A stretch of DNA of 64,000 bases from Archangiaceae bacterium. GTDB taxonomy: Bacteria; Myxococcota; Myxococcia; Myxococcales; Myxococcaceae. The position numbers and the translations under genes are program-made. Numbering within the stretch: position 1 is the first letter of the stretch; every line of letters begins with the position of its first letter. Shown one piece after another: positions 7,696-20,249 of the stretch. The notes below the pieces were generated by a model. That model was given only the letters and a program-made list of their open reading frames with translations, ran no database searches and had not been told where the DNA came from. Location of the stretch: positions 667,662 through 731,661 of the forward strand of contig JADJNS010000003.1 of NCBI GenBank assembly GCA_016714225.1. The letters are read 5' to 3'.

Positions 7696-10600
7696 TTCGG
7701 CGCCTGGTCGAAGGGTCGGTCGACCACGCCGGGCCCGTGGTGGCGACCGTGCTGGCGCTCGCCGCGCTCGCCGGCTTCTTCGCGGTGCGGCTCGAGCTCG
7801 ACGCGCTGCCCGACCTGACCAACAACCAGGTGCTGGTGCTGGCCACGGCCCCGGGCCTCACCCCCGAAGAGATCGAGCGCTTCGTGGCGCGGCCGATCGA
7901 GATCGCTGCCGGCGGCGCTCCGGGCCTGGTCGAGCAGCGCAGCATCGCCCGCTATGGCGTGGCGGCGGTCACCCTGGTCTTCGACGACGGCGTGCCGGTC
8001 TACCTCGCGCGGCAGCTGGTCTCGGAGCGCCTGGCGTCGCTTCAGCTGCCGCGCTCGGTCACCACGGTCGCGCTGGGCCCGGTCAGCGGGGGCCTGGGCG
8101 AGATCTTCCACTTCACCGTCAGCTCAGAAGCCCGCTCGCTCGCCGAGCTGCAAGAGCTGGTGCTGCTGCAGGTCGCGCCGCTGCTCAAGGCGGTGCCGGG
8201 GGTGGTCGAGGTCAACTCGTGGGGTGGGGCCGAGCGCACCTTCGAGGTGCTGGCCGACCCCGGTCGGCTCTCGCAGCGCGGCCTGTCGCTGCGCGAGCTC
8301 GCCGGCGCCCTCGAGGCGACCACCGGCACTGCGGCGGGGGCAGCGCTGCCCTCGGGCACCGCTCAGGTGCTGCTGCGCGGTCAGGCGCTCCCGCCCGACG
8401 AGGCGTCGTTGGCGCGCTCGGTGGTGGCGCGAGAGCGCACCGAGAGCGGCACCCCCACCCTCACCCGCGTGGGCGACGTGGCCACGGTGCGCCGCGGCGA
8501 GAGCGTTCGCCTGGGGGCGGCGTCGCTCAACGGCCGCGCCGAGGTGGTGTACGTGATGGTGCAGATGCTGCGGGGCGCGAACGCCCTCGAGGTGGTCGAG
8601 CAGCTCCACCGCGCCATGCCCCGGGTGGTCGAGGCGCTGCCGCGCGACGTGAAGATCGACACCATCTACGACCGCAGCGTGCTGGTGAAGGGCACCCTGC
8701 GCACGGTGGCCAAGAACCTGCTCGGGGGGCCTCTTGGTGGTGGCGGTGCTGTTCTTGCTGCTCGGCAGCCTGCGCGCCGGGCTGCTGGTGGCCTCGGCGA
8801 TTCCCCTCTCGATGCTGTTCGCGACCGCCGCGATGTCGCTGTGGGGCGTGCCCGGCAACCTGATGTCGCTGGGCGCGATCGACTTCGGCCTGCTGGTCGA
8901 CGGCGCGGTCGTGATGGTCGAAGGTGCGATGGCGGCGCTGGCGGTCGCGGGTCGCGCCCCGGGCGCCGACGCGCGCGCGGTGATTCGCGAGGCGGGCGGC
9001 CGGCTCTCGCGCCCGGTGTTCTTCTCGGTACTGATCATCGTGCTGGTCTACGTGCCGGTGCTCGCGCTCAGCGGCACCGACGGCAAGCTCTTTCGGCCGA
9101 TGGCGCTCACCGTGGTGCTCGCGCTGGCGGTGGCGCTGTTGCTGTCGCTCACCTTCGTGCCCGCTGCCACCGCGCTGTTTCTGCGCGCCCGCGACGTGCC
9201 CTCCCGGGAGCCCTGGGTGATGCGCCTGGTCGAGCACGTCTACCCGCCCACCCTGCGCCGCTTCAGCGCTCGGCCGGTGCTGGTCGCGGGGCTCGCCCTG
9301 CTCGGGCTGGCGGTGGGCGCGGTGCTGCTCCACCGCACCGGCACCGAGTTCGCCCCGCAGCTCAACGAGGGTGACCTGGTGGTGCAGACCACCCGCCAGG
9401 CCGACATCTCGCTGGCGCAGAGCGTGGTCGAGGCCCAGCACTTCGAGCGGGTGCTGCGCGGCGCCGCGCCCGAGGTGACCCAGGTGGTCTCTCGCATCGG
9501 GAGCCCGGCGGTGGCCACCGACATCATGGGGCTCGAGCAGGCCGACGTATTCGTGAGCCTGGTGCCCCGGGCGCAGTGGAGGCCCGGCCTCACGCTCGAG
9601 CGGTTGATCGCCGAGCTCAAGGCCGCCCTGCAGCGAGAGGCGCCCGGCGGAGAGCCCTCGTTTACCCAGCCCATTCAGATGCGCTTCAACGAGCTGCTCG
9701 GAGGCTCGGTGACCGACGTGGTGGTCAGCGTCTACGGTGAAGACCTGGGCGAGCTCGCCGCGACCGCGGCGCAGGTGCGCGAGGTGCTGGCGCGGCAGAG
9801 CGGGGCCGAAGACGTGCGGGTGCTGGCGCCGCCCTCGGTGCCGCTGCTCACCGTGCGGCCGCGCGCGCTCGATGCGGCCAACCTGGGCCTCGACGCCGCC
9901 GACGTGCTCGAGACGGTGAGGGTGGCCCGCCAGGGGCACGAGGTCGGCGCCACGTGGCACGGCGCGGTGCGCATACCGGTGGTGCTCAAGCAGGCGGGCA
10001 TCGAGTCGGCGTGGTCGTTCAAAGACACGCCGGTGCCGCTGCCGGGGGGCGGCGCGGTGCCGCTCTCTCGGGTGGCCGAGGTGTCGGGTGAAGACGCGCC
10101 GGGGCAGGTGAACCGGCGCAACGGCGCCCGCCGCCTGATGGTCGGCTTCAACGTGCGCGGCGCCGACCTCGGCACGGTGGTCGAGACCGCCCGGGCGGCG
10201 GTCGACGCGACGCTGAAGCTCCCCGCCGGGGTGCGCCTCGAATGGGGCGGCCAGTTCGAGTCGCTGCGCGCCGCCAAGGCCCGGCTGGCGGTGGTGATAC
10301 CCGCGGTGCTGGCGCTGATCGTGCTGGTGCTGCTCGCAGCCTTTCGCCGGGTCAGCGCGGTGGTGATCATCTTCAGCCACGTGCCCTTCGCGGCGGTGGG
10401 CGGGCTGATCGCCCTGGCGCTGCGGCAGATGCCCGTCTCGCTGTCGGCGGCGATCGGTTTCATCGCCCTCGCCGGCATCGCGGTGCTCAACGGCGTGGTG
10501 CTGCTCTCACGCATCGTCGAGCTCGAGGCCGAGGGCCATTCACCGGCCGCCGCCGCCATCGCCGCGGCGCATGCGCGGGTGCGCCCGGTGTTGATGACCG

Positions 10601-10779
10601 CGCTGGTGGCGGCGCTCGGCTTCGTGCCGATGATGCTGGCGCAGGGCCCGGGCGCCGAGGTGCAGCGCCCGCTGGCGACGGTGGTGGTGGGGGGGCTGTT
10701 CAGCTCGACCCTGCTCACCTTGATCGTCTTGCCCACCCTCTACCGGGTCTTCCGGCGTGCGCCGCCGGCCCGCTCGTGA
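7692..10779 (+). pseudogene. Heavy-metal RND efflux pump (CzcA/CusA-like), split by a single-base frameshift
   Basis: Inner-membrane proton-driven pump exporting divalent or monovalent metals. Codons from ATG 7692 give TM1 and the first periplasmic loop (LDALPDLTNNQVLVL, ARPIEIAAGG). After the G6 run at 8724-8729 the protein continues one frame over. Removing one G gives a seamless KNLLGGLLVVAVLFLLLGSLRAG-type TM2 and a protein of about 1,028 residues, the normal size. TM4 carries DFGLLVDGAVVMVE, the Asp-x6-Asp proton relay typical of metal-type (HME) RND pumps. The second loop has GTEFAPQLNEGDL, where CzcA usually has LDEGD. Either an assembly error or a real null mutation; the rest of the gene is undecayed. 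Confidence 0.85.
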
Positions 10780-10792
10780 GATGGGTTCGCCC

Positions 10793-11467
10793 ATGCGACT
10801 GCTGGTCGTGGACGACGAGCCGAAGATGCTGCGCATGCTGGCCCGCGGGCTGAGCGAAGAGGGCCACCAGGTCGACGTGTGCGACCACGGCCAGGCGGCG
10901 CTGCAGCAGGCCCTCGACGTGCCCTACGACGCGGTGGTGCTCGACTGGGGGCTGCCCGACCTCGACGGGGTCGCGTTGCTGCGCGAGTGGCGCCGGCGCG
11001 GCCTCACCGCCCCGGTGCTGCTGCTCACCGCACGGGGCTCGACCGGAGAAAAGGTCACCGGGCTGCGGGCAGGCGCAGACGACTACCTGGTGAAGCCCTT
11101 CGACTTCGACGAGCTGGTGGCGCGCCTCGAGGCGCTGCAGCGGCGCGCGGGGCCAGGTGAGGCGGCCCTCAAGACGATGGGAGACCTGACCATCAATGCC
11201 CGCCGGCGCACCCTGCACCATGCCGGCACCGAGGTCACCCTGACCGGTCGCGAGCTCGCCCTGCTCGGCGAGCTCATGGCGCGGGGCTCGGACACCGCGA
11301 CCCGCTCACACCTGCTGTCGAAGGTGTGGGGAGGCGACTTCGAAGGCACCGGCAACGTGGTCGACGTCTACGTGGGGTACCTGCGCACCAAGCTCGAGCG
11401 GGTGGGCTCCCGCCGGGTGAGCATCGAGGCGGTGCGCGGGGTCGGTTACCGGTTGGTGGTGGAGTGA
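10793..11467 (+). CDS. OmpR-family response regulator of the efflux operon
   Basis: 224 residues from ATG 10793 (MRLLVVDDE); an in-frame ATG at 10781 would add four residues. The receiver domain has the acidic pocket D7-D8, phospho-acceptor Asp51 (VLDWGLPDLDG) and the conserved Lys in DDYLVKPF. The C-terminal winged helix ends with VVDVYVGYLRTKLE and IEAVRGVGYRL, typical of OmpR/PhoB DNA-binding domains. It is the CusR/CopR type by context, directly after the metal pump and overlapping the sensor kinase gene by four bases (GTGA). Likely activates the operon through the 11-bp repeat at 5470-5486. Confidence 0.92.
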   Translation: MRLLVVDDEPKMLRMLARGLSEEGHQVDVCDHGQAALQQALDVPYDAVVLDWGLPDLDGVALLREWRRRGLTAPVLLLTARGSTGEKVTGLRAGADDYLVKPFDFDELVARLEALQRRAGPGEAALKTMGDLTINARRRTLHHAGTEVTLTGRELALLGELMARGSDTATRSHLLSKVWGGDFEGTGNVVDVYVGYLRTKLERVGSRRVSIEAVRGVGYRLVVE

Positions 11468-12819
11468 AGCTCGGCACCCGCCTCTGGCTGTCGGGGGCGC
11501 TGCTGCCGAGCGGCGTGCTGTTGGCCGCGCTGCTGGTGGCGGGGCAGAGCTTTCGCCGCGCGCTCGAGTCTTCGCTCGATCGCGGGCTGTTGGCCCAGGG
11601 CGCGGCCGAGTCGGTGTCGCTGTTCGACCGTGAAGACGGGCCCCACCTGCACATGGCCGAGTCGCCGCTGCTCGAAGAGGTGCGGCCGTTCGGGCCCGCC
11701 GCCGAGCTGTTCGACGAGCACGGCCGGCTGGTGGCGCACTTTCCCCCGCTGCCGCACCCACCGCAGGGCCTGGCCCCGCCGCCGCTCGAGGGGCCCCCTT
11801 CGCAGCTGTTGACCCGCGACACCGAGGCGGGTCGGCAGCGCGAGCTGATCGTCCGGGTGAAGAACGCCGAGCGGCCTTTCGTGCTGCGCCTCGCCGCGTC
11901 GCTGGGGCAGGTCGACGAGAGCGTGCGGGTGTTTCACCTCACCGCGCTGGCGGTGGTCGCCGCCACCGGGTTGGTGCTGGCGGGCCTGCAGGCGTTGCTG
12001 GGGCGGCGGCTGGCGCGTCGGCTCGCCTTTCTCACCGAGCACCTCGACCGGGTGCGCCGGGGAGATCTGAGCACCCAGCCGCGGCCCGATACCGCGGGTG
12101 ACGAGGTCGCCGCGCTCCGAGAGGTGCTGGCCGTCACCACCACCCAGCTCAAGCGCGCGCGCGAGGTGCACGAGCGGCTGTTGGCCGATGCGGCGCACGA
12201 GCTGCGCACCCCGCTGACGTTGATGCGCACCACGCTCGACCTGGCGCTGCGGCGCGAGCGTTCGCCCGAGGCGCTGCGTCAGGCGCTCGGCGAGGCGCGC
12301 GACGAGGTCGATCGGCTCGCGCGCCTCGCGCAGTCGCTCCTCGAGATGGCGGCGGCGGGCCGCGGGTGGGACCTGTGCGAGGCCGACCTCTGCGAGGTGC
12401 TCGACGAGGCCGCCGAGGCCGCCCGTGCCGAGGGCGAAGAGCGCGGGGTGCTGATCGCGATACACGCGGTGCGGCCGGCGGTCGCCCGCTTCAGCGCCAC
12501 CGCGCTTCGGCAGGCGGTCGACAACCTGCTCTCGAATGCGCTGCGGTTCGCACCGCCGCGCACCACCATCGACCTCTCGGTGTACCCCCACCGCGACGGC
12601 TGGCGCGTCTCGGTTCGAGATCGCGGCCCGGGCATACCCGAGGTCGAGCGCGAGGCGGTGTTCGCGCCTTTTCACCGCGGCGACCCACGGGGAGGGTCGG
12701 GCCTGGGGCTGGCGATCGTGAGCGAGGTGATGCGCCAGCACCGCGGGCAGGCCCTGGCCCTGGCCCCTGAAGACGGCCCGGGAGCGCTGATCGTGCTCGA
12801 CCTGCCAGCGGGCAGGTGA
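11464..12819 (+). CDS. Sensor histidine kinase of the efflux operon
   Basis: 451 residues from GTG 11464, which overlaps the regulator's stop. TM1 is at about residues 8-28, a periplasmic sensor region of about 120 residues (proline-rich, with a few His) comes next, and TM2 is at about 157-178. A HAMP linker leads to HisKA with phospho-acceptor His245 (DAAHELRTPLTLMR), then the ATPase with N box DNLLSNALRFAP, DRGPGIP and GGSGLGLAI. This is the CusS-like layout for periplasmic metal sensing. The sensor contains HLH and Glu/Asp residues but no obvious Met cluster, so the metal is not predictable. Confidence 0.9.
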   Translation: MKLGTRLWLSGALLPSGVLLAALLVAGQSFRRALESSLDRGLLAQGAAESVSLFDREDGPHLHMAESPLLEEVRPFGPAAELFDEHGRLVAHFPPLPHPPQGLAPPPLEGPPSQLLTRDTEAGRQRELIVRVKNAERPFVLRLAASLGQVDESVRVFHLTALAVVAATGLVLAGLQALLGRRLARRLAFLTEHLDRVRRGDLSTQPRPDTAGDEVAALREVLAVTTTQLKRAREVHERLLADAAHELRTPLTLMRTTLDLALRRERSPEALRQALGEARDEVDRLARLAQSLLEMAAAGRGWDLCEADLCEVLDEAAEAARAEGEERGVLIAIHAVRPAVARFSATALRQAVDNLLSNALRFAPPRTTIDLSVYPHRDGWRVSVRDRGPGIPEVEREAVFAPFHRGDPRGGSGLGLAIVSEVMRQHRGQALALAPEDGPGALIVLDLPAGR

Positions 12820-12874
12820 CTTACGATGGGGGGCGTGCACTGCCGGTGACAGGAACGTTAGAAAGGACGTCTCC

Positions 12875-14113
12875 ATGAACTTCCCTGCCTTCATCGTCGA
12901 CGCTGTCCGTACTCCCCGCGGCCGCGGCAAGGCCGGCAAGGGTGCGCTCTCGAACCTTCACCCGCAAGAGCTGCTGGCGCAGAGCCTTCACGCGCTGCAG
13001 AAGAAGTCGGGCCTCGACCCCGAGAAGGTCGACGACGTGATCGCCGGTGTGGTGTCGCAGGCGGGCGAGCAGGGCGCCAACCTCGCGCGCAACGCGGTGC
13101 TGGCAGCGCGCTGGCCCGACGGTCTGTCGGCGGTGACGCTCAACCGCTTCTGTGGCTCGGGTCTGCAGGCGGTGAACTTCGCCGCCATGGCGGTCGCCTC
13201 GGGCGCGCAAGACCTGGTGGTGGCGGGCGGCGTCGAGAGCATGTCGCGCGTGCCGATGGGCAGCGACAACGGCGGCATCGACGGCAACAACGAAGAGCTG
13301 CGCAAGCGCGTCTTCCAGGTGCCGCAGGGCATCAGCGCCGATCTCATCGCCACGCTCGAGGGCTTCTCGCGTGAGCAGCTCGACGCGTTCGCGCTGCGCT
13401 CGCAGCAGAAGGCCGCCCGCGCGATGGAAGAGGGCCGGTTCGGCAAGTCACTGTTCGCGGTGAAAGACCCGTCGACCGGCAAGGTGGTGCTCGAGCGCGA
13501 CGAGAACCCGCGCGCCGACACCACCGCCGAGGGGCTCGCCAGCTTGAAGCCCGCGTTCGTGCCGATGGGCGAGGCGCAGGTGGGCCCCAACGGCGAGACG
13601 TTCGATCAGCTGGCGCTCAAGGTGTACCCGGCCGCGAAGCAGGTGCAGCACGTGCACACCGCCGGCAACTCGAGCGGCATCGTCGACGGCGCCGCGGTGG
13701 TGGCGCTGGCTTCAGAGCGCGGGGTGAAGGCGATGGGCCTCAAGCCGCGCGCCCGCATTCGCGCGCTGGCCACGCTGGCCACCGAGCCGGTCATCATGCT
13801 GACCGCTCCGGCGCCGGTGAGCCTCAAGGCGCTGAAGATGGCTGGCATGAAGGCGAGCGACATCGACCTGTGGGAGATCAACGAGGCGTTCGCCGCGGTG
13901 GTGCTGCAGACCCAGAAGAAGCTGGGCCTCGACCCCGAGCGCGTGAACGTCAACGGCGGCGCCATCGCGCTGGGCCACCCGCTCGGCGCCACCGGCGCGA
14001 TGCTGCTCGGCACCGCGCTCGACGAGCTCGAGCGCACCAACAAACAGACCGCGCTCATCACGCTGTGCATCGGAGGCGGGCAGGGCATCGCGACCATCAT
14101 CGAGAGGGTCTGA
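12875..14113 (+). CDS. Thiolase (acetyl-CoA C-acyltransferase)
   Basis: 412 residues. Catalyses reversible thiolytic cleavage or condensation of acyl-CoA and acetyl-CoA in the cytoplasm. Nucleophile Cys93 lies in NRFCGSGLQ, the His in GGAIALGHPLGATG and the second Cys in LCIGGGQG, all at standard places. A clear AAAGGA ribosome site is nine bases before the ATG. It stands alone, without a 3-hydroxyacyl-CoA dehydrogenase or enoyl hydratase next door, so a degradative FadA/FadI role and a biosynthetic acetoacetyl-CoA role cannot be told apart. NGETFDQLALKVYP in the middle loop resembles FadA/FadI-type enzymes more than PhaA. Confidence 0.9.
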   Translation: MNFPAFIVDAVRTPRGRGKAGKGALSNLHPQELLAQSLHALQKKSGLDPEKVDDVIAGVVSQAGEQGANLARNAVLAARWPDGLSAVTLNRFCGSGLQAVNFAAMAVASGAQDLVVAGGVESMSRVPMGSDNGGIDGNNEELRKRVFQVPQGISADLIATLEGFSREQLDAFALRSQQKAARAMEEGRFGKSLFAVKDPSTGKVVLERDENPRADTTAEGLASLKPAFVPMGEAQVGPNGETFDQLALKVYPAAKQVQHVHTAGNSSGIVDGAAVVALASERGVKAMGLKPRARIRALATLATEPVIMLTAPAPVSLKALKMAGMKASDIDLWEINEAFAAVVLQTQKKLGLDPERVNVNGGAIALGHPLGATGAMLLGTALDELERTNKQTALITLCIGGGQGIATIIERV

Positions 14114-14164
14114 GCAAAATCGAGCCGTTGCGCGGGTGGAACCGAATCGCCGGTCGGGTGTCTG

Positions 14165-14821
14165 ATGTTCTACCCGTGGCGCTCGAGCTCGATGGATGCC
14201 GAGGTGTCTGGCGAGCCGGAGCCGGTCGAGCTCGAGGCGTCAGAGCGGGTGTTGATCTCCCGCCTGCGACGCCGAGACCCGACCGCCTTCGAGCTGTTGG
14301 TGAAGCAGCACCAAGACAGGGTGTACGACTTCTGCCTGCGCATGCTGGCCGACCGCGAAGAGGCGTTCGACGTCACGCAAGAGATCTTCGTCTCGATTCA
14401 CCAGCACCTCGAGCAGTTCCGCGCCGACGCGAAGATCTCGACGTGGATCTTTCGAATCTCGCGCAACCACTGCCTCAACCGCCTCAAGTACCTGAAGCGC
14501 CGCGGCCGCGGGCGCAGCGAAGAGTACGGCGAGAGCAGCGAGCAGGCGATCAACGAGTCGGTCGGCGCTCCGGTCACCCCCGACGAGTCGCTCGACGCCG
14601 CGCGCACCCGGGCGCTGGTGCACCGCGCCATCGCGCGCCTCGACGAAGACCAGCGGGTGCTGGTGGTGCTGCGCGACATCGAAGGCCTGGCCTACGAAGA
14701 GATCGTCGAAATCACCGAGCTCGCCGAGGGCACCGTGAAGAGCCGCCTTCACCGCGCGCGAGAGAAGCTCGCGGGAATCATCGCCGAGCTTGAGGCCCGG
14801 CCGGCCGACAAGGGAGAATAA
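14165..14821 (+). CDS. RNA polymerase ECF-type sigma factor
   Basis: 218 residues from ATG 14165; ATG 14192 (MDAEVSGEPE) is an equally possible start. Region 2 is seen as FELLVKQHQDRVYDFCLRM ... EEAFDVTQEIFVSIHQHL ... STWIFRISRNHCLNRLK. Region 4 is DEDQRVLVVLRDIEGLAYEEI followed by the helix-turn-helix GTVKSRLHRAREKL. This is the RpoE-like layout. The next gene, five bases away, encodes a small single-span membrane protein that looks like its anti-sigma partner, suggesting control by membrane sequestration. Regulon unknown. Confidence 0.92.
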   Translation: MFYPWRSSSMDAEVSGEPEPVELEASERVLISRLRRRDPTAFELLVKQHQDRVYDFCLRMLADREEAFDVTQEIFVSIHQHLEQFRADAKISTWIFRISRNHCLNRLKYLKRRGRGRSEEYGESSEQAINESVGAPVTPDESLDAARTRALVHRAIARLDEDQRVLVVLRDIEGLAYEEIVEITELAEGTVKSRLHRAREKLAGIIAELEARPADKGE

Positions 14822-14826
14822 AGCAC

Positions 14827-15180
14827 GTGAGCACCGCGCTGAAGTCCAACGAAGTCGAAGAGCTGTTCGCCGGGGCCGCCGATGGCGCGCTGTCGAGCAG
14901 CGACGACGCTCGCCTCAAGCGCGCTCTCGCCGAAGACCCCGAGCTGAAGGCGCGCTTCGATCGCTACCTGAAGACGCTCTCGCTGCTGAGGGGCGCTCCG
15001 AAAGAGAAGGCCCCGCCTGCGCTCGCCTCGGTCATCATGCGCCGCGTTCGTCGGCGCCGCGGGCTCGAGCGCCGCAACACCGCCCTGCAGCAGGCGATGT
15101 ACCGTGTGCCGGTCGAGGTCATCATCCCCCTGCTGCTCGGGGTGATGGTCGCGGCCCTGCTTTTCTTCTCGGCGCCGTAA
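14827..15180 (+). CDS. Small single-span membrane protein, putative anti-sigma factor
   Basis: 117 residues from GTG 14827, preceded by AAGGGAGA. The N-terminal half is acidic and helical (EVEELFAGAADGALSSSDD then ARLKRALAEDPELKARFDRYLKTL), like the sigma-binding domain of RseA-type proteins. A basic stretch (MRRVRRRRGLERR) leads to one C-terminal transmembrane helix (about 96-115) with almost nothing beyond. The HxxxCxxC zinc motif of ZAS anti-sigma factors is absent. Position directly after the ECF sigma gene is the main reason for the call. With no periplasmic domain, a sensing partner would be needed. Confidence 0.65.
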   Translation: MSTALKSNEVEELFAGAADGALSSSDDARLKRALAEDPELKARFDRYLKTLSLLRGAPKEKAPPALASVIMRRVRRRRGLERRNTALQQAMYRVPVEVIIPLLLGVMVAALLFFSAP

Positions 15181-15230
15181 AGCCGGTGATTGACGCGGGT
15201 CGGGTGGGCTCCTAAAGCCACCAGCCGACC

Positions 15231-16946
15231 ATGTCCGAAGAAGTGACCAAGCCCGTCCCGCCCGCGGTGAGCAACAAGAAAGCCGGCGGTGCCGCTCCCG
15301 CGCAGGACGAGGGCAAGAAGGAGCACGAGCTGTTCGAGCAGCGCCTCGCCTCGGCGCAGAAGTGGCGCGAGCTGGGCGCCAACCCCTTCGGCAACGGCTT
15401 TCGCCCCGAGCACCTGGCGGGTGAGCTGCTCGCGAAGCTGGCCGACCCGGCGCTCGACGCCGCGCAGGCCCAGCTCGACAAAGCGAACAAGGCGAAAGAC
15501 CAGGCGGCGATCGCCGCGGCCAAGGCGGTGCTCGACCCGCTCGTCGCAGCGGCGAACGAGAAGCTCACCGCCGCACCGCAGGCCTGCACCGTGGCCGGCC
15601 GCATCGTGGCGCTCAACAGCTTCGGCAAGGCCGCCTTCATTCGAGTGCAAGATCGCAGCGGCGCGATTCAGGTTCACGTGAAGAAGGACGCGCTGGGCGA
15701 CCGCTACGAGCTCTTCAAGCTCTGTGACCTGGGCGACTTCGTCGGCATCGGCGGCACGCTGTTTCGCTCGAAGACGGGCGAGCTGTCACTGTCGGCGACG
15801 CGCTTCGAGCCGCTCACCAAGACCCTGCGCCCGCTCCCCGGCAAGTTCGGCACCAGCGAAGAGGCGAAGAAGTGGCTCGAGACCAACGTCGGTTCGCTCT
15901 CGGACACCGAGGCGCGCTACCGCCAGCGGTACCTCGACATGCTCGCGAACCCCGACGTGCGCGAGACCTTCAAGAAGCGCATCAAGCTGGTGCAGTTCAT
16001 TCGACGCTTCCTCGACGACCGGGGCTACCTCGAGGTCGAGACGCCGATGATGCACTCGTTGGTGAGCGGCGCCGCGGCGCGCCCGTTCAAGACCCACCAC
16101 AACACCCTCGACATGCAGCTGTTCATGCGCATCGCGCCCGAGCTGCACTTGAAGCGCCTGGTGGTGGGCGGCTTCGACCGCGTCTACGAGATCAACCGCA
16201 ACTTCCGGAACGAAGGCATCAGCACTCGGCACAACCCCGAGTTCACCATGCTCGAGTTCTACGAGGCCTACGCGACCTACGAAGACCTGATGAACCTCAC
16301 CGAAGAGATGCTGAGCCAGGCCGCGCAGCACGTGTGCGGCGCGACGAAGCTCAAGTTCGGCGAGAACACCATCGACTTCGCCAAAGGCTGGCGGCGGCTG
16401 CCGATGTGGCAGTCGGTGCGCGAGAAGCTGGGCTGCCCCGATGACGTGCAGAACGATCGTGAGGCGCTGCTCCAGCTGGCGCTCAAGAACCCCGAGGGCA
16501 AGCGCGACGAGCTCTCGAAGCTGAACCGCGGCGAGCTGATCGGCGCGCTGTTCGAGCAGCACGTCGAGCACACCCTGATTCAGCCGACCTTCGTCACCGA
16601 GTTCCCCGTCGAGTTGAGCCCGCTGGCCCGCCGCAACGACAAGAACCCGCTCATCACCGATCGCTTCGAGCTGTTCGCCAATGGCTGGGAGCTCGCGAAC
16701 GCCTTCAGCGAGCTCAATGACCCCATCGACCAGAAGGGCCGCTTCGAGGCCCAGGTCGAGGCCAAGAACCGCGGCCAGCAAGAGACGATGGACTACGACG
16801 CCGACTACATTCGCGCGCTCGAGCACGGCCTGCCGCCCACCGCGGGCCAGGGCATCGGAATCGATCGCCTGGCGATGTTGTTCACCGACTCGCCGTCGAT
16901 TCGCGACGTGATCTTGTTCCCGCTGCTCAAGCCGCAAGGGAAGTGA
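15231..16946 (+). CDS. lysS: Lysine--tRNA ligase, class II
   Basis: 571 residues, longer than the usual ~500. It charges tRNA-Lys in the cytoplasm. An OB-fold anticodon-binding domain (about 115-215: TVAGRIVALNSFGKAAFIRVQD) is followed by the class II core: motif 1 (RGYLEVETPMMH), motif 2 (FDRVYEINRNFRNEG ... HNPEFTMLEFYEAY) and motif 3 (GQGIGIDRLAMLFT). The extra length is an Ala/Lys-rich segment (about 15-110) inserted around the N-terminal helix, plus an insertion before RYRQRYLDML. The stop codon abuts the GTG of the Lol permease gene, so lysS, permease and lolD probably form one transcript. Confidence 0.95.
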   Translation: MSEEVTKPVPPAVSNKKAGGAAPAQDEGKKEHELFEQRLASAQKWRELGANPFGNGFRPEHLAGELLAKLADPALDAAQAQLDKANKAKDQAAIAAAKAVLDPLVAAANEKLTAAPQACTVAGRIVALNSFGKAAFIRVQDRSGAIQVHVKKDALGDRYELFKLCDLGDFVGIGGTLFRSKTGELSLSATRFEPLTKTLRPLPGKFGTSEEAKKWLETNVGSLSDTEARYRQRYLDMLANPDVRETFKKRIKLVQFIRRFLDDRGYLEVETPMMHSLVSGAAARPFKTHHNTLDMQLFMRIAPELHLKRLVVGGFDRVYEINRNFRNEGISTRHNPEFTMLEFYEAYATYEDLMNLTEEMLSQAAQHVCGATKLKFGENTIDFAKGWRRLPMWQSVREKLGCPDDVQNDREALLQLALKNPEGKRDELSKLNRGELIGALFEQHVEHTLIQPTFVTEFPVELSPLARRNDKNPLITDRFELFANGWELANAFSELNDPIDQKGRFEAQVEAKNRGQQETMDYDADYIRALEHGLPPTAGQGIGIDRLAMLFTDSPSIRDVILFPLLKPQGK

Positions 16947-20089
<3,143 letters not shown>

Positions 20090-20249
20090 GCGCCTTCGCC
20101 CCACGGCGCGCGTGAAGCCCCTTGTCGAGCGTCACAAGCCGCGTCGAAGGCGTCGCGAGAGCACGCGCGGGAGCAGAACCCGCGCTTCCGTTGGAGCGGG
20201 CGCGAAATCGATCGCGTACCGGGGCGTAAATGGCTAGTTTGCGCGCCCC

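Noticed and set aside
8527..10380. A long minus-strand frame opposite the efflux pump
   Set aside because: It lies antisense to canonical RND motifs and is dominated by His/Arg/Glu/Gln; no family features.
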